From Tieghemostelium lacteum (lineage: Eukaryota > Evosea > Eumycetozoa > Dictyosteliales > Raperosteliaceae): a stretch of DNA of 64,000 bases. Location: the NCBI GenBank assembly GCA_001606155.1, contig LODT01000037.1, forward strand, positions 992,001 through 1,056,000. The letters are read 5' to 3'. Both the position numbers and the translations under genes were made by a program. Positions 22,012-31,426 of the stretch are shown here, piece after piece. Within the stretch, counting starts at the first letter, position 1. Each line of letters starts with the position of its first letter. The notes beneath the pieces are model-generated. The model had not been told where the DNA came from, did not search any database, and saw only the letters and a program-made list of their open reading frames with translations.

Positions 22012-23556
22012 ATGAAAAACAAATCATTTTTATTAGTAATAGTAGTATTACTCTGTAGTATTATAGATTATTCTACTCAAACTGATTGTGATGTTTATAT
22101 AAAGAGTATACCTACTATAATTGATAGTAGTAGCACAACTAATAGTAGTAGTAGTAGTAGTAGTAGTAATGTATGTGGTGACAGTTGGGAAAATGCATGT
22201 GGTTCATTAGCTCAAGGTTTTCAAGTTTGTTCAAATTTAGGATCAAATATAAACTATCAATTAATGAATGGAATATATAAACTGGAGGATGGTGATGTCT
22301 CTATGGACTATGGTACTATGAATGTAACATTTAGTGGTCAATTAAATGTGGTTTTTAATTTGGGTAGTTTAACTCGTCCATTCTTTGTAACTAATAATAC
22401 CACAAAGATATCCATTGTTAAGATTAATTATATTAAATTTACAAATGCTACTATGGGTGTTATAAGTAATCTACAGTCAAAAACAGAGTTTTACATACAA
22501 AGTTGCACATTTTTAAATTGTAATTATGCCACTTCTAATGGAGTCTCATTGGTACTGTTTGATAGCACTACACCAGTAATGTTCATTCAAAATACTGTGT
22601 TTATAAATAATAGCATTCAGAGTAATAACAAGAACTTTGGTGATATAAGTCTAATTGATTCCACAAGCGCATATGTATTATTGACAAATTGTAGTTTTAG
22701 TAATAATAATGGTTTCAATACACTTATTAGTGGTGTAGGAGGAGAGATAATGTTTAATATCACTGATTTTAGTGATAATATCGTATCTGGTAATGGACTG
22801 CTACAATTGATCAATCAGACTGAAACTGTTCAAACTATTGAAAATGTACATTTTATAAACAATGGTTTAACTACTGGCATTAGGGAAGGTGGTTCTTTGG
22901 TATCTACATCGAATGCATTTGTTAGTATTAAGAGTTGTGAATTTACAAATAATGGTTTAACTTTGATACGGTATATGTTAGATAAAGGTCAAGGATCACC
23001 AGAAATATTTAACAATATAACGAATTGCCAATTCCAAAACAATAGTGGTAGCATTCAAATAATACAATCCAATACAACATTTTATGTAACTAATAACCAA
23101 TTTACATCTAATCAAGGTCCAATTTTCAATGTATCTGGAACCACATTAAATCTAGTAAATGGTGTATTTAATGAAAATAGTGGTACTTTGTTCTCACTCT
23201 ATCAGTCGAATGTTAGTATCCAAGGAATTTCACTTAGCAATAACAAAGATTTCCAATTAGTTTCTTGTAACAGTTCAACTATTTCTCTTGATAACATTGA
23301 CAATAGCAAACAAACTACTGATAATAGTAACCTAATTAATTGCAATCAATGTAATCTTACCAGTATCAATAGTGACAATTACCAATGTAATTCAGATGAA
23401 AGTAAGTCCAAAAAGAATACTCTAACTAGAGGTCAAATTATAGCAATTGCTCTATCATCATTCTTTTTTGCTGTTATTATATCATTAGGTATACTCTACA
23501 TTGTAAAGAGAAATAAATCCAAAGGAGATGGTATTCAAAAACCTTTATTGTCTTAA
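22012..23556 (+). CDS. Beta-helix type I membrane protein, family member 2
   Basis: 514 residues from the ATG at 22012, chosen because it opens a clean signal peptide (KSFLLVIVVLLCSIIDYST). An initial poly-Ser tract is followed by the cap VCGDSWENACGSLAQGFQVC, equivalent to that in the other members. The ectodomain is built of short strand units (FYIQSCTFLNCNYATSNG, NITNCQFQNNSGSIQIIQS) fitting a pectin-lyase-like beta-helix, and is full of potential N-glycosylation sites. A transmembrane helix (IIAIALSSFFFAVIISLGIL) precedes the basic tail KRNKSKGDGIQKPLLS. The last residues KPLLS match the QPLLYR ending of member 1. Likely plasma-membrane or endosomal; ligand unknown. Confidence 0.75.
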   Translation: MKNKSFLLVIVVLLCSIIDYSTQTDCDVYIKSIPTIIDSSSTTNSSSSSSSSNVCGDSWENACGSLAQGFQVCSNLGSNINYQLMNGIYKLEDGDVSMDYGTMNVTFSGQLNVVFNLGSLTRPFFVTNNTTKISIVKINYIKFTNATMGVISNLQSKTEFYIQSCTFLNCNYATSNGVSLVLFDSTTPVMFIQNTVFINNSIQSNNKNFGDISLIDSTSAYVLLTNCSFSNNNGFNTLISGVGGEIMFNITDFSDNIVSGNGLLQLINQTETVQTIENVHFINNGLTTGIREGGSLVSTSNAFVSIKSCEFTNNGLTLIRYMLDKGQGSPEIFNNITNCQFQNNSGSIQIIQSNTTFYVTNNQFTSNQGPIFNVSGTTLNLVNGVFNENSGTLFSLYQSNVSIQGISLSNNKDFQLVSCNSSTISLDNIDNSKQTTDNSNLINCNQCNLTSINSDNYQCNSDESKSKKNTLTRGQIIAIALSSFFFAVIISLGILYIVKRNKSKGDGIQKPLLS

Positions 23557-23964
23557 ACTAACTATTATCTATTTTACATTTTAGAAACTAATAATAAATT
23601 AGTCACTTAACCCTTTTTAATATTAGATTAAATATTTTTTTATTTTTAAAACACCCTTTTCCATTTAAGAATGTACTTAAATAAAGAGTGAAAACATCTA
23701 AATTATATTATAATTCTTAACACTCTACAAGGACATTTTTTAGATATCTTTTTATTTGCTATATAATACAGTTATTGGTCAAATTGTTTATAACTGTGAC
23801 TTTGTCTGAAATTCAAAATATTATCAGATAGTTAAAAAGAAATTAACAGAAATCTTAATAGCAATAGAATAATAAGTCGTAATAATATGTAATAAAAGGA
23901 TACTGTTTTTGTTGAAATTTACAATCAATAAAAGTTGAATTTTAAATTAGAAATATTCATTCGA
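23557..23964. other. Intergenic, nothing evident
   Basis: 408 bp of AT-rich spacer between a beta-helix gene and the prenyltransferase gene on the same strand. No open frame, repeat or RNA gene was recognised. Confidence 0.6.
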
Positions 23965-25041
23965 ATGTCAAAACCTTTGGTTACTAAAGAGGAACATAAA
24001 GAATTTCTAGATGTTTTTCAAATATTGAAAAAAGATATTCTTGAAGCTATTGGAGAACTAAATGTGTCAAAAGAGATATTTGGTTGGGTACGTGAATCAA
24101 TTGAGGTGAATATACCTGGTGGGAAATTGACTAGAGGTTTGACAATTTATAATACTGTAAAGAGTCTAAAGATTGGTTTTCTATCAGATCAAGAGAAGTT
24201 TGAGGCTAGGGTTTTGGGATGGTGTGTAGAGTGGTTGGGATCTGTATACTTGGTTTTTGATGATGTTATGGATGGTGGAACTATTCGTAGAGGACACCCA
24301 TGTTGGTATAAATGTTTAAATCCTTTGAATAGACAGGTACCAATTGGAAATATAGCTATATTTGATGGACTTATTTTAGAAGAATGTATGTATAAAATAT
24401 TGAAAAAGTATTTTAAACATAAGGCTTATTATGGAGATTTGGTAGAATTGATTCATGATGTAAATTGGAAAAGTTATATTGGTCAATTAATGGATTCTGA
24501 TGTGAGTATCTTTGAAAGAGGTGATTTTAGTGAATTTACAATGACAAGATTCAGACAGATTATGATTTACAAAACTGCATATTATACGTTTTATTTACCA
24601 GTTGTGGCTGGTATGTTAATAAGTGGAATGGAATTACAGTATATAGAATCCCTGGATGGTCTCAAAGATATTCTTATTGAACTAGGAATATTTATGAATG
24701 CACAAGATGACTTTTTTGATAGTTTTTCTGATCCAAAGATTACCTTGAAAATTGGAACTGATATTGAAGAAAACAAAATTACATGGTTAATATGTAAGGC
24801 TCTAACCATGGTGAATCCTGATCAATTGTCTCTTTTGAAACAACATTATGGTAGAACCTCTCCAAATGACAGAGCTATTGTAAAGAAAATCTACCTTGAA
24901 ATTGGTCTTGAAAAGGAATTTAGAATCTACGAAGATCAAACCTATCTTGATATTATGAAATCTATTGACACTAATGAAATTAATATTCCAAAAGAAATTC
25001 TAATTACAATATTGGAAAATTGTTATAAGAGAGTTAAATAA
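23965..25041 (+). CDS. Farnesyl-diphosphate-synthase-like prenyltransferase
   Basis: 358 residues from the ATG at 23965, the usual length for eukaryotic farnesyl diphosphate synthase, which condenses DMAPP/GPP with IPP in the cytosol or peroxisome. The substrate-binding GGKLTRG (52-58), the first Asp-rich motif FDDVMDGGTIRRG (DDxxD at 99-103) and the second motif QDDFFDSF (248-252) with KIGTDIEENK are all present. Differences from textbook enzymes: DDVMDGG instead of DDIMDSS, VYLVF before the first motif where Phe-Phe or Tyr-Phe usually sets chain length, and LKIGTD where GKIGTD is common. It may be the housekeeping enzyme or a diverged paralogue making another chain length. Sesterterpene or terpene synthase activity is unlikely, because both Asp motifs and the basic residues are intact. 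Confidence 0.85.
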   Translation: MSKPLVTKEEHKEFLDVFQILKKDILEAIGELNVSKEIFGWVRESIEVNIPGGKLTRGLTIYNTVKSLKIGFLSDQEKFEARVLGWCVEWLGSVYLVFDDVMDGGTIRRGHPCWYKCLNPLNRQVPIGNIAIFDGLILEECMYKILKKYFKHKAYYGDLVELIHDVNWKSYIGQLMDSDVSIFERGDFSEFTMTRFRQIMIYKTAYYTFYLPVVAGMLISGMELQYIESLDGLKDILIELGIFMNAQDDFFDSFSDPKITLKIGTDIEENKITWLICKALTMVNPDQLSLLKQHYGRTSPNDRAIVKKIYLEIGLEKEFRIYEDQTYLDIMKSIDTNEINIPKEILITILENCYKRVK

Positions 25042-25120
25042 TTATATTATAATAGTCCTATACTATTTTGAATTGTTTATGTTGATATCTACATTACGAA
25101 ATGGATAACTATTTATTTTA

Positions 25121-25897
25121 CTAGATCATAATAAAACCACCAATTCCAAGTAGTACACAAATAAGAGCTACATCAATTAGGAATCTATCTGCTTTACGAA
25201 TGCCTTTGATCAGTTTTTTTAATCTGACATTTATAGTTTCTAATTTAATCTCTAATTTATCTGTTTTTTGAGTTAGATTGTCAATCATTACACTCTGTTT
25301 GTTTGCATTTGTACCCATATCGATTGCAATTTCTTTGGTAGTTTGTAGGAGATCATAGATCTTGTCTAAATTTCCATCAATAATCTTATTATGAATATGA
25401 AGTTGTCTAAAATCTTCGTTGTCAATGTCAGGTAACATGGTAGGTACTGTACCAGCATTACTAGTAGCCAATGGAATGAATGCATTACCAGTTCTCTTTT
25501 GACTCTTTAACTCTAACTCTTGAATATGTGCTCTTGCCAAACCCACCTCTTCTTTATGTAATTCTAATTTCTTTTCTTTTTCGGGATCTGCTTTATTCTT
25601 TTTGGTGAATCTATCATGAGATCTCTGATACATTTTCTCTAGTTTATCGGTATCTAATATAACCTCTCTAATCTTTGCACGAACGTGGTATGATAACTCT
25701 GCAATTTTATAAGAACCTGGTATAACATCTTCTGCATTATCTCTTTCTTTTATCAGATCTTTTGCAGATTTAATTTCAATACCAATCTTTCTTCTCAATA
25801 GTGTAAATTTACAATCTTGTTGTAAATGTTTACTCTTGTCTTGAACATCAACACACTCTCTTTGAATCTTTTCTACTCTACTAAGTAGTGATTTCAT
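25121..25897 (-). CDS. Qc-SNARE, SYP7/syntaxin-8-like
   Basis: 258 residues. An N-terminal helical region (MKSLLSRVEKIQRECVDVQD) and a long coiled coil lead to the SNARE motif (about 180-232), with the zero-layer glutamine at Q201 in TNANKQSVMIDNL. A C-terminal membrane anchor (about 238-257) follows with almost no luminal tail. The architecture resembles the plant SYP7 and dictyostelid Qc-SNAREs that drive fusion in the ER/endosomal route. It works in a four-helix bundle with Qa, Qb and R-SNAREs. The gene is convergent with the prenyltransferase gene, with 79 bp between them. The exact compartment cannot be told from sequence. Confidence 0.82.
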   Translation of the reverse strand: MKSLLSRVEKIQRECVDVQDKSKHLQQDCKFTLLRRKIGIEIKSAKDLIKERDNAEDVIPGSYKIAELSYHVRAKIREVILDTDKLEKMYQRSHDRFTKKNKADPEKEKKLELHKEEVGLARAHIQELELKSQKRTGNAFIPLATSNAGTVPTMLPDIDNEDFRQLHIHNKIIDGNLDKIYDLLQTTKEIAIDMGTNANKQSVMIDNLTQKTDKLEIKLETINVRLKKLIKGIRKADRFLIDVALICVLLGIGGFIMI

Positions 25898-26091
25898 TTA
25901 GATAATTATTTAAATTTAGTATTTTTATAATCAAAAAGCATTTTTATTTTGATAACAAATTACAAAATACTTTGATTACTTTTAAATGAATTGATTTAGC
26001 ATTTAAATAATTTCAACACTGGTTAATCAAAATTCAAAGTTTTTTCAAAAAAAAAATTTCTAAGCAAAACCCACCTTTACGAAATGACATT

Positions 26092-27804
26092 ATGATCTCT
26101 AAAATATATCTATTATTATTCTTACTTGTTATTAATTGTAAATTATATAAATCTCAATCATATACATGTACATTATATATTAGAAATCATGTAGACGATA
26201 TAGGAAGCAGCGTTAGTAGTTATAGTAATAGTAATAGTAAAAGTGATAGTAAAAGTGATAGTAGTATTGAAATATGTGGTGATACTCCACAGAATCCTTG
26301 TGTATCATTACAAAGTGGACGTCAAATGTGTTTTCAATTGTATGGCTATATGGAATATAATTTACATTTTAATTTGGAAGAAGGGGAATTTATGTTGACT
26401 GATGACGACTTGTTTACAGTTTACGGTGCGAATATAACACTTTCTGGTGAACTTAAAGTAGTACTTAATTTAGTACAACTAAGTCGACCATTGTTTACTA
26501 TATCTGGAACAGGTGGTTACTTGGAATTGCAAGGACTGACATTTCACAATTCCTATTATGGTGTTGTATCAAGTAACACTTGGGAGACTTTATTGTTAGT
26601 TGATCGATGTGTATTTGAAAATATATCAACACTTGAAGATGCGTCACCATACATTGCTATATATAATGATTTTATGAGCTTAATGCAAACCCCAGCCATT
26701 ATCATACAAAATTCCATTTTTAGAAATAATCAGTTTAATAGTTCGAATCGATCGTCATCTGAGATGCCAGGTACATTGGTATTTATTCAATGGTTTTCAA
26801 CACTTATTACTGGATGTACATTTGAGAATAATTATGGATTTAATTCATTGGTAAAAACAGTGTCTGGTAGATTTGTATTTCAAAGTAACCTATTCCAATA
26901 CAATACAGTTGTGGAGTATGGTTTGATTTCATTTTTCAATACTTCTTCATATGGTACGGTTATTGTTCAGTATATTAGTGACACTAAATTCATTGGTAAT
27001 GAATATCCAATTTCTCAAACTACCTATTCGCACACAGTTGGTGCTATATCCATGGTATCATCTTATATCGAGATACAGACATGTCAATTTATAAATAATA
27101 GTATACCTGCAATTGTATATGGTAATTTACATTCCACTTCAACAGATGATGAAAAGAATCTAATAGTGGGTTCCTATTTTGAAAATAATACCAATATTTT
27201 GGTGAGCTACGTTCAAAGTGAATTTCAGTTTGATCATTGTGAATTTCAGTACAATTCAGCATCAGATAATTATAGTATAGCATATTATTATGGTGGTAGT
27301 GGAAGTGATAGTAGTTATATAAGTCGTGCAATGTTTGAGTTTACAAATACCAATTTGTTGTTGTCTAACAGTACATTGGATCGTAACTATGGTCAAATAG
27401 TAACAACATTCAGTCGTTCTTATTTTTCCATGGAAAATACTACATTATCAAATAACGTTGATTTTACACTGGTATCTTGTGATGATAGTAATATTCAAAT
27501 AGATGATAATGTACAATTTAAAAATAATATATTAAATGAAAAGTATGGTATAGTTCATTGTTTGAGTAATTGCGTAATTAAACAAAACATATTGGGTATA
27601 CAATGTCCAGGTGAAGAATATACATCTCAAGAGACTCCAGATATAGTTCCACATACCTTATCAACAATTACCAAAATCCTCATTGGTATTGCAATTGGTG
27701 TAATAATGTTAATTTTAATAGTTGCACTTATTTTATATTTAAAGTACAGAAAAAAGAAACCCAATTTAATACTAGACCATAAAACATCACTTTTAAATAA
27801 ATAA
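26092..27804 (+). CDS. Beta-helix type I membrane protein, family member 3
   Basis: 570 residues: signal peptide (KIYLLLFLLVINCKLYKS), a Ser/Lys/Asp repeat (SNSKSDSKSDSS), then the family cap (ICGDTPQNPCVSLQSGRQMC). The ectodomain has many strand-like units (IIIQNSIFRNNQ, TLITGCTFENNYGFNSLV) and NxS/T sites, and is predicted to be a pectin-lyase-type beta-helix. The transmembrane helix is ILIGIAIGVIMLILIVALIL. The tail is KYRKKKPNLILDHKTSLLNK, ending SLLNK. It is closest to member 4: both have the strand unit with the peptide INNSIPxI, and the DNA there is nearly identical. These two probably arose by local duplication. Confidence 0.75.
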   Translation: MISKIYLLLFLLVINCKLYKSQSYTCTLYIRNHVDDIGSSVSSYSNSNSKSDSKSDSSIEICGDTPQNPCVSLQSGRQMCFQLYGYMEYNLHFNLEEGEFMLTDDDLFTVYGANITLSGELKVVLNLVQLSRPLFTISGTGGYLELQGLTFHNSYYGVVSSNTWETLLLVDRCVFENISTLEDASPYIAIYNDFMSLMQTPAIIIQNSIFRNNQFNSSNRSSSEMPGTLVFIQWFSTLITGCTFENNYGFNSLVKTVSGRFVFQSNLFQYNTVVEYGLISFFNTSSYGTVIVQYISDTKFIGNEYPISQTTYSHTVGAISMVSSYIEIQTCQFINNSIPAIVYGNLHSTSTDDEKNLIVGSYFENNTNILVSYVQSEFQFDHCEFQYNSASDNYSIAYYYGGSGSDSSYISRAMFEFTNTNLLLSNSTLDRNYGQIVTTFSRSYFSMENTTLSNNVDFTLVSCDDSNIQIDDNVQFKNNILNEKYGIVHCLSNCVIKQNILGIQCPGEEYTSQETPDIVPHTLSTITKILIGIAIGVIMLILIVALILYLKYRKKKPNLILDHKTSLLNK

Positions 27805-28274
27805 CCCACACATTCTGCCGAAATATAAATACTTTAATCAAAATTTCTGGTTGTGGGTATCTCAAAGATCCCTTTTCTGTTATCAATAGGCAGAAGGGGC
27901 TCAAACGTTGATTCAACAGAAGCTAATGAAAAATCCACATATACATGGTAAAATTTATGATTAATATGTTACTGGTTATTTATACATTTACAGACATGGC
28001 TGATTCTGTCAGTAAACATATCACTTTTAATTCTTACAATTCCTTTAAAATTTATCAATATATTAAAATGTAATAAGTACAAGTCATGTCATATTTCATT
28101 AGTATAAATATATATTTGAATTTTAGATAATATTTGATATTTAATAAATACCTTAAATTTATTTATAGGTTTTAGGAAAGGTTCATTAAAGTTAATCAAT
28201 TTTACATTATTTTTTGTGGAAAGTTATAACAATATCTTTAAAAATTTTTTTTTTAATCTGATGTCACATACGTT
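27805..28274. other. Intergenic, nothing evident
   Basis: 470 bp of AT-rich spacer between two tandem beta-helix genes. No coding, repeat or RNA signal was recognised. Confidence 0.6.
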
Positions 28275-29894
28275 ATGACAATCAATAGGAGTTATACATG
28301 TTTTTATATAATTACAATTTTAATATTTAATATTATTACAATAGTAAATGGTCAATATGTTACTTGTGATAGATATATAAGACCATTAGAAAATAAGAAT
28401 GATCTAGAATATAATAGTGAATGTGGATTTACTTTGGAAAGCCCTTGTATTTCAATTAGTAAAACTATACAAAATTGTAATGCAAACTATCCAAATTTGA
28501 CATATAATATTCATTTTAGATTGGAAGAAGGTGTATATATCCTAACTGATGATGATTTGTTTCCTATTTCAAATAATATCTATCTGGAAGGTCAGTTATC
28601 AGTTATATTCGATTTTAGTAATATACATAATAGATATTGGATATATGGTCGTAGATATGGTACATTGTCCATAACAGGTATTACATTTACCAACATTACC
28701 TTTGGACTCTTTCATGCAGGAACTTATGAATCTCAGTCTCTGACTATTCAAGATTGTCAATTTATTAATAATAATATCATCAATCAGTTAATATCTCTAT
28801 CTGATATCAACCACTCACACCAAACCTCACCCACTGTTCAATTTAAAAATGTAACATTTCAAAATAACAAAGGTGACAGCCATACCTTAGGTACTTTTCC
28901 TTTAATATATTTTAACAACCAGAGAATCTCAGCTAGTAATCTAAATTTTCAGAATAACTATGGCTTTGAAACACTGATGTCTGTAGAGAATGGTTATATG
29001 GTTATTGACAATTCAGAGTTTATCAATAACACAATTTCAACAAATAGTTTAATTGCAATTATAAATGAAGATGATACAGAGGGTTCTATAACCAATTGTA
29101 AATTTATTGGGAATGGATGTATATATTCAAATAGTTCTGAAATTAATCAAACTACTGTATCAGTAGTAAAGATTTACAAGTCAAATTTAAAAATAGATCT
29201 CAGTCAATTTATAAATAATAGTATACCTACAATAATAGTTAGCGAACAAAATAATAATATAACAATATTCACTAGTACATTTATTGGTAATATTGTACCG
29301 TTGATTTTATCAACTTTTAACGACACTCTTATAGATCGATCATATTCAACAGTATCAGTGTCAAATAGTAATTTCAATAATAATACTCAGAGTTTAAGCG
29401 GTGAATATGGAATATTTTATTTACACCATTCATCTCTAAACATTACTCAATCCAAATTTATATGGAACAAAGGTGATATGATTAATATCAATGAATCTAT
29501 CATTGTATTAAATCAACTTGATTTAATGAATAACCAAGATTTTGTATTGGTAAATTGTAGTGGTTCAGAAATGACCATTTTGAATGTATCAGCCAATGAC
29601 AATGACTACTTTAATCCAAATTCCAATGGAATGGTTTGTGTTGGTTGCTCAATAATACAAACAGATGAAAATGTTTCTAGAGTTTGTTATGGTTATTCTC
29701 CTTATTATACATCCCCAAAACCCACAGAATCATCTGGACTTACTAATGGACAAATTGCTGGAATTGTTATAGGAATAATATTGATAGTATCACTAATTAT
29801 TGGTGGTATAATAATATACAAGAAAAGAAATAGGAGATCCTATCCATACCAATACAAAGACCCTATTTATACACCTTTAATATCAATGAAATAG
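28275..29894 (+). CDS. Beta-helix type I membrane protein, family member 4
   Basis: 539 residues: signal peptide (YTCFYIITILIFNIITIVNG), cap (SECGFTLESPCISISKTIQN), then a long beta-helix-like ectodomain (LTIQDCQFINNNIINQLI, FENIxxxx-like units, ISNLNFQNNYGFETLM). The transmembrane helix is IAGIVIGIILIVSLIIGGII. The tail is YKKRNRRSYPYQYKDPIYTP and then LISMK, so the Leu-Leu of the other members is Leu-Ile here. Tyr-based sorting signals (YKDP, YTPL) may add to it. The stop codon lies at the junction of a segmental duplication that continues at 31.27-31.7 kb. Confidence 0.75.
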   Translation: MTINRSYTCFYIITILIFNIITIVNGQYVTCDRYIRPLENKNDLEYNSECGFTLESPCISISKTIQNCNANYPNLTYNIHFRLEEGVYILTDDDLFPISNNIYLEGQLSVIFDFSNIHNRYWIYGRRYGTLSITGITFTNITFGLFHAGTYESQSLTIQDCQFINNNIINQLISLSDINHSHQTSPTVQFKNVTFQNNKGDSHTLGTFPLIYFNNQRISASNLNFQNNYGFETLMSVENGYMVIDNSEFINNTISTNSLIAIINEDDTEGSITNCKFIGNGCIYSNSSEINQTTVSVVKIYKSNLKIDLSQFINNSIPTIIVSEQNNNITIFTSTFIGNIVPLILSTFNDTLIDRSYSTVSVSNSNFNNNTQSLSGEYGIFYLHHSSLNITQSKFIWNKGDMININESIIVLNQLDLMNNQDFVLVNCSGSEMTILNVSANDNDYFNPNSNGMVCVGCSIIQTDENVSRVCYGYSPYYTSPKPTESSGLTNGQIAGIVIGIILIVSLIIGGIIIYKKRNRRSYPYQYKDPIYTPLISMK

Positions 29895-30072
29895 TAAATA
29901 CTCTCTCTATTTATTTGTAAATATTTAAAATTATAAAGATTTTCTTAATTTAATTAACAGATCTTGATTTGGATACTTTAGTGAGATTAGAAATTGTCAT
30001 TATCCGAGGGATATGCAATGATTGGTGTCTGTCCATTAATTATTCTATTACAGTCTAATAGTAATCTAAATA
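29890..30072 (-). pseudogene. Fragment of the RlaP-type nucleotidyltransferase gene
   Basis: Near-identical to 31388-31697, the 3' end of the intact nucleotidyltransferase gene and its flank, but about 123 bp of the coding part (equivalent to 31455-31577) and a few smaller pieces are missing. The match begins at the stop codon of beta-helix member 4 and fades near 30072. It is a young truncated copy; only a handful of mismatches are seen. Downstream, 30073-30386 is AT-rich spacer with no other feature. Confidence 0.85.
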
Positions 30073-30386
30073 AAGGATTAACTCAGAATTTTGAAAATAC
30101 AAATATTTATTATTTTTTTAGACAGGCATCATAGAAAAATCCCTGGTTCATTATTTTTAATCTAATGGTTTTACCACAAACTGCCCATTTTCTATTGATA
30201 ATAAAACATTTTCTATTCTATACACTTAACCAATTTAACCCCTATTCTGTCACTTATTTTATTGAATCTGATTTAATAGTCCTTAAGGTTTTAAAGAATT
30301 TTAATTTAAATTTCAAATTTAAATAAATAAAATAAATTTTAATAATTTACTTTAAAATTTAAATTTAATTGAATGTAATTTAAAGA

Positions 30387-31041
30387 ATGACTACCACCAT
30401 ACATGGAAGACTAACTTTTTTAAATGGTACTTCCTACATTATAGGAACAGAAATTAATGGAAAAACAGTTTTATTAACCTTTGATACTAGTGCATCCTAC
30501 ACGTATGTATTTTGATTTTCAATTGAAGTATTTAATCTAATTAAAATTGTATTTTTTAAGTCAAATTTCATTAGAAGAAGGAATTTCGCTCAATCTCAAA
30601 TCCCACCAAACATTATTGGGGAAATCAACCCTCGGAAATGGTCAAGATAAATACGATTATTTATGTGGAGTTTCTATTTCAATACTGGGTGTAACTAGGG
30701 ATATTGTAGTAAAAGTATCTAAGGATCAACCATCACTTTTAGGCTTAGATACTATGATCAGAATGAATTTGGCTGTTAATACTTTTAGTGGTGAATACAG
30801 TGTCACTGGTGATGTCCCAGTTGATATAGAAAATATGGACCGAAGACCATCTTTTAGATTTCTCAAATTCTCAGCACTGATGGATCATTTTAAATTAAAA
30901 GAAAGTGATCTTATATCTTTGAGAGATCTCCCTGATCCTCAAATATCATATCAAAAGCTTTTGGTATCAGGTAATACAAAGTCTGTCATTAATCTTGGTG
31001 AATCTTACAACCAGTTTTATTTGTTGACTGTCAACAAGTGA
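30387..31041 (+). CDS. Small retropepsin-fold protein
   Basis: Two exons, 30387-30502 and 30561-31041 (donor GTATGT, acceptor TTTTTTAAG, phase kept), giving 198 residues. The N-terminal ~120 residues fit a single retropepsin-like aspartic protease lobe: LLTFDTSAS as the active-site loop, then LCGVSISILGVTRDIVVKVS, and PSLLGLDTMIRM as the conserved LLG-D-strand. The last ~75 residues have no recognised domain. No reverse transcriptase, integrase, gag or terminal repeats lie around it, so it may be a host gene of the Ddi1/retropepsin-like kind or an old domesticated relic of an LTR-type element. It looks whole. It sits inside the duplicated block between the two nucleotidyltransferase copies. 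Confidence 0.6.
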
Positions 31042-31268
31042 CCTTATTGATAATTATCAAAAATTTCAATATTTGATTTTTTAATAAAAATTTAAAATTT
31101 TATTAGAATTTACTGGCCAATAAATAAAACAATAATTGATTCCAAAATGATTTAAACTTTAAATTATACAGTTATAGATTGAAAAAGTACATGTGTAGTA
31201 TTTAAGTTACTTCTCTTTAAGATTATAAATGTTTTAATCTCAAAAAATTGAAATTCATGTTACAATTT

Positions 31269-31388
31269 TATATAGAACATAGATGATATAATTATTATAA
31301 ATGAATCTATCTATCATTGTTGTAATAATTTATAGTGCTGATTTAATTATAATGATTATATATATATATAAATATGAATAATGAAGTA
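31269..31388 (+). pseudogene. Decayed 3' fragment of a beta-helix receptor gene
   Basis: Resembles beta-helix member 4 from about 29459 onward. The stretch ATAAATGAATCTATC and its neighbours align with the intact gene, and the end joins directly to the same TAGTAAATACTC found at that gene's stop codon. The interval is shorter than in the intact gene, so deletions have occurred. It marks the upstream neighbour of the second nucleotidyltransferase copy before decay. Confidence 0.6.
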
Positions 31389-31426
31389 ATAGTAAATACT
31401 CTCTATTTATTTGTAAATATTTAAAA

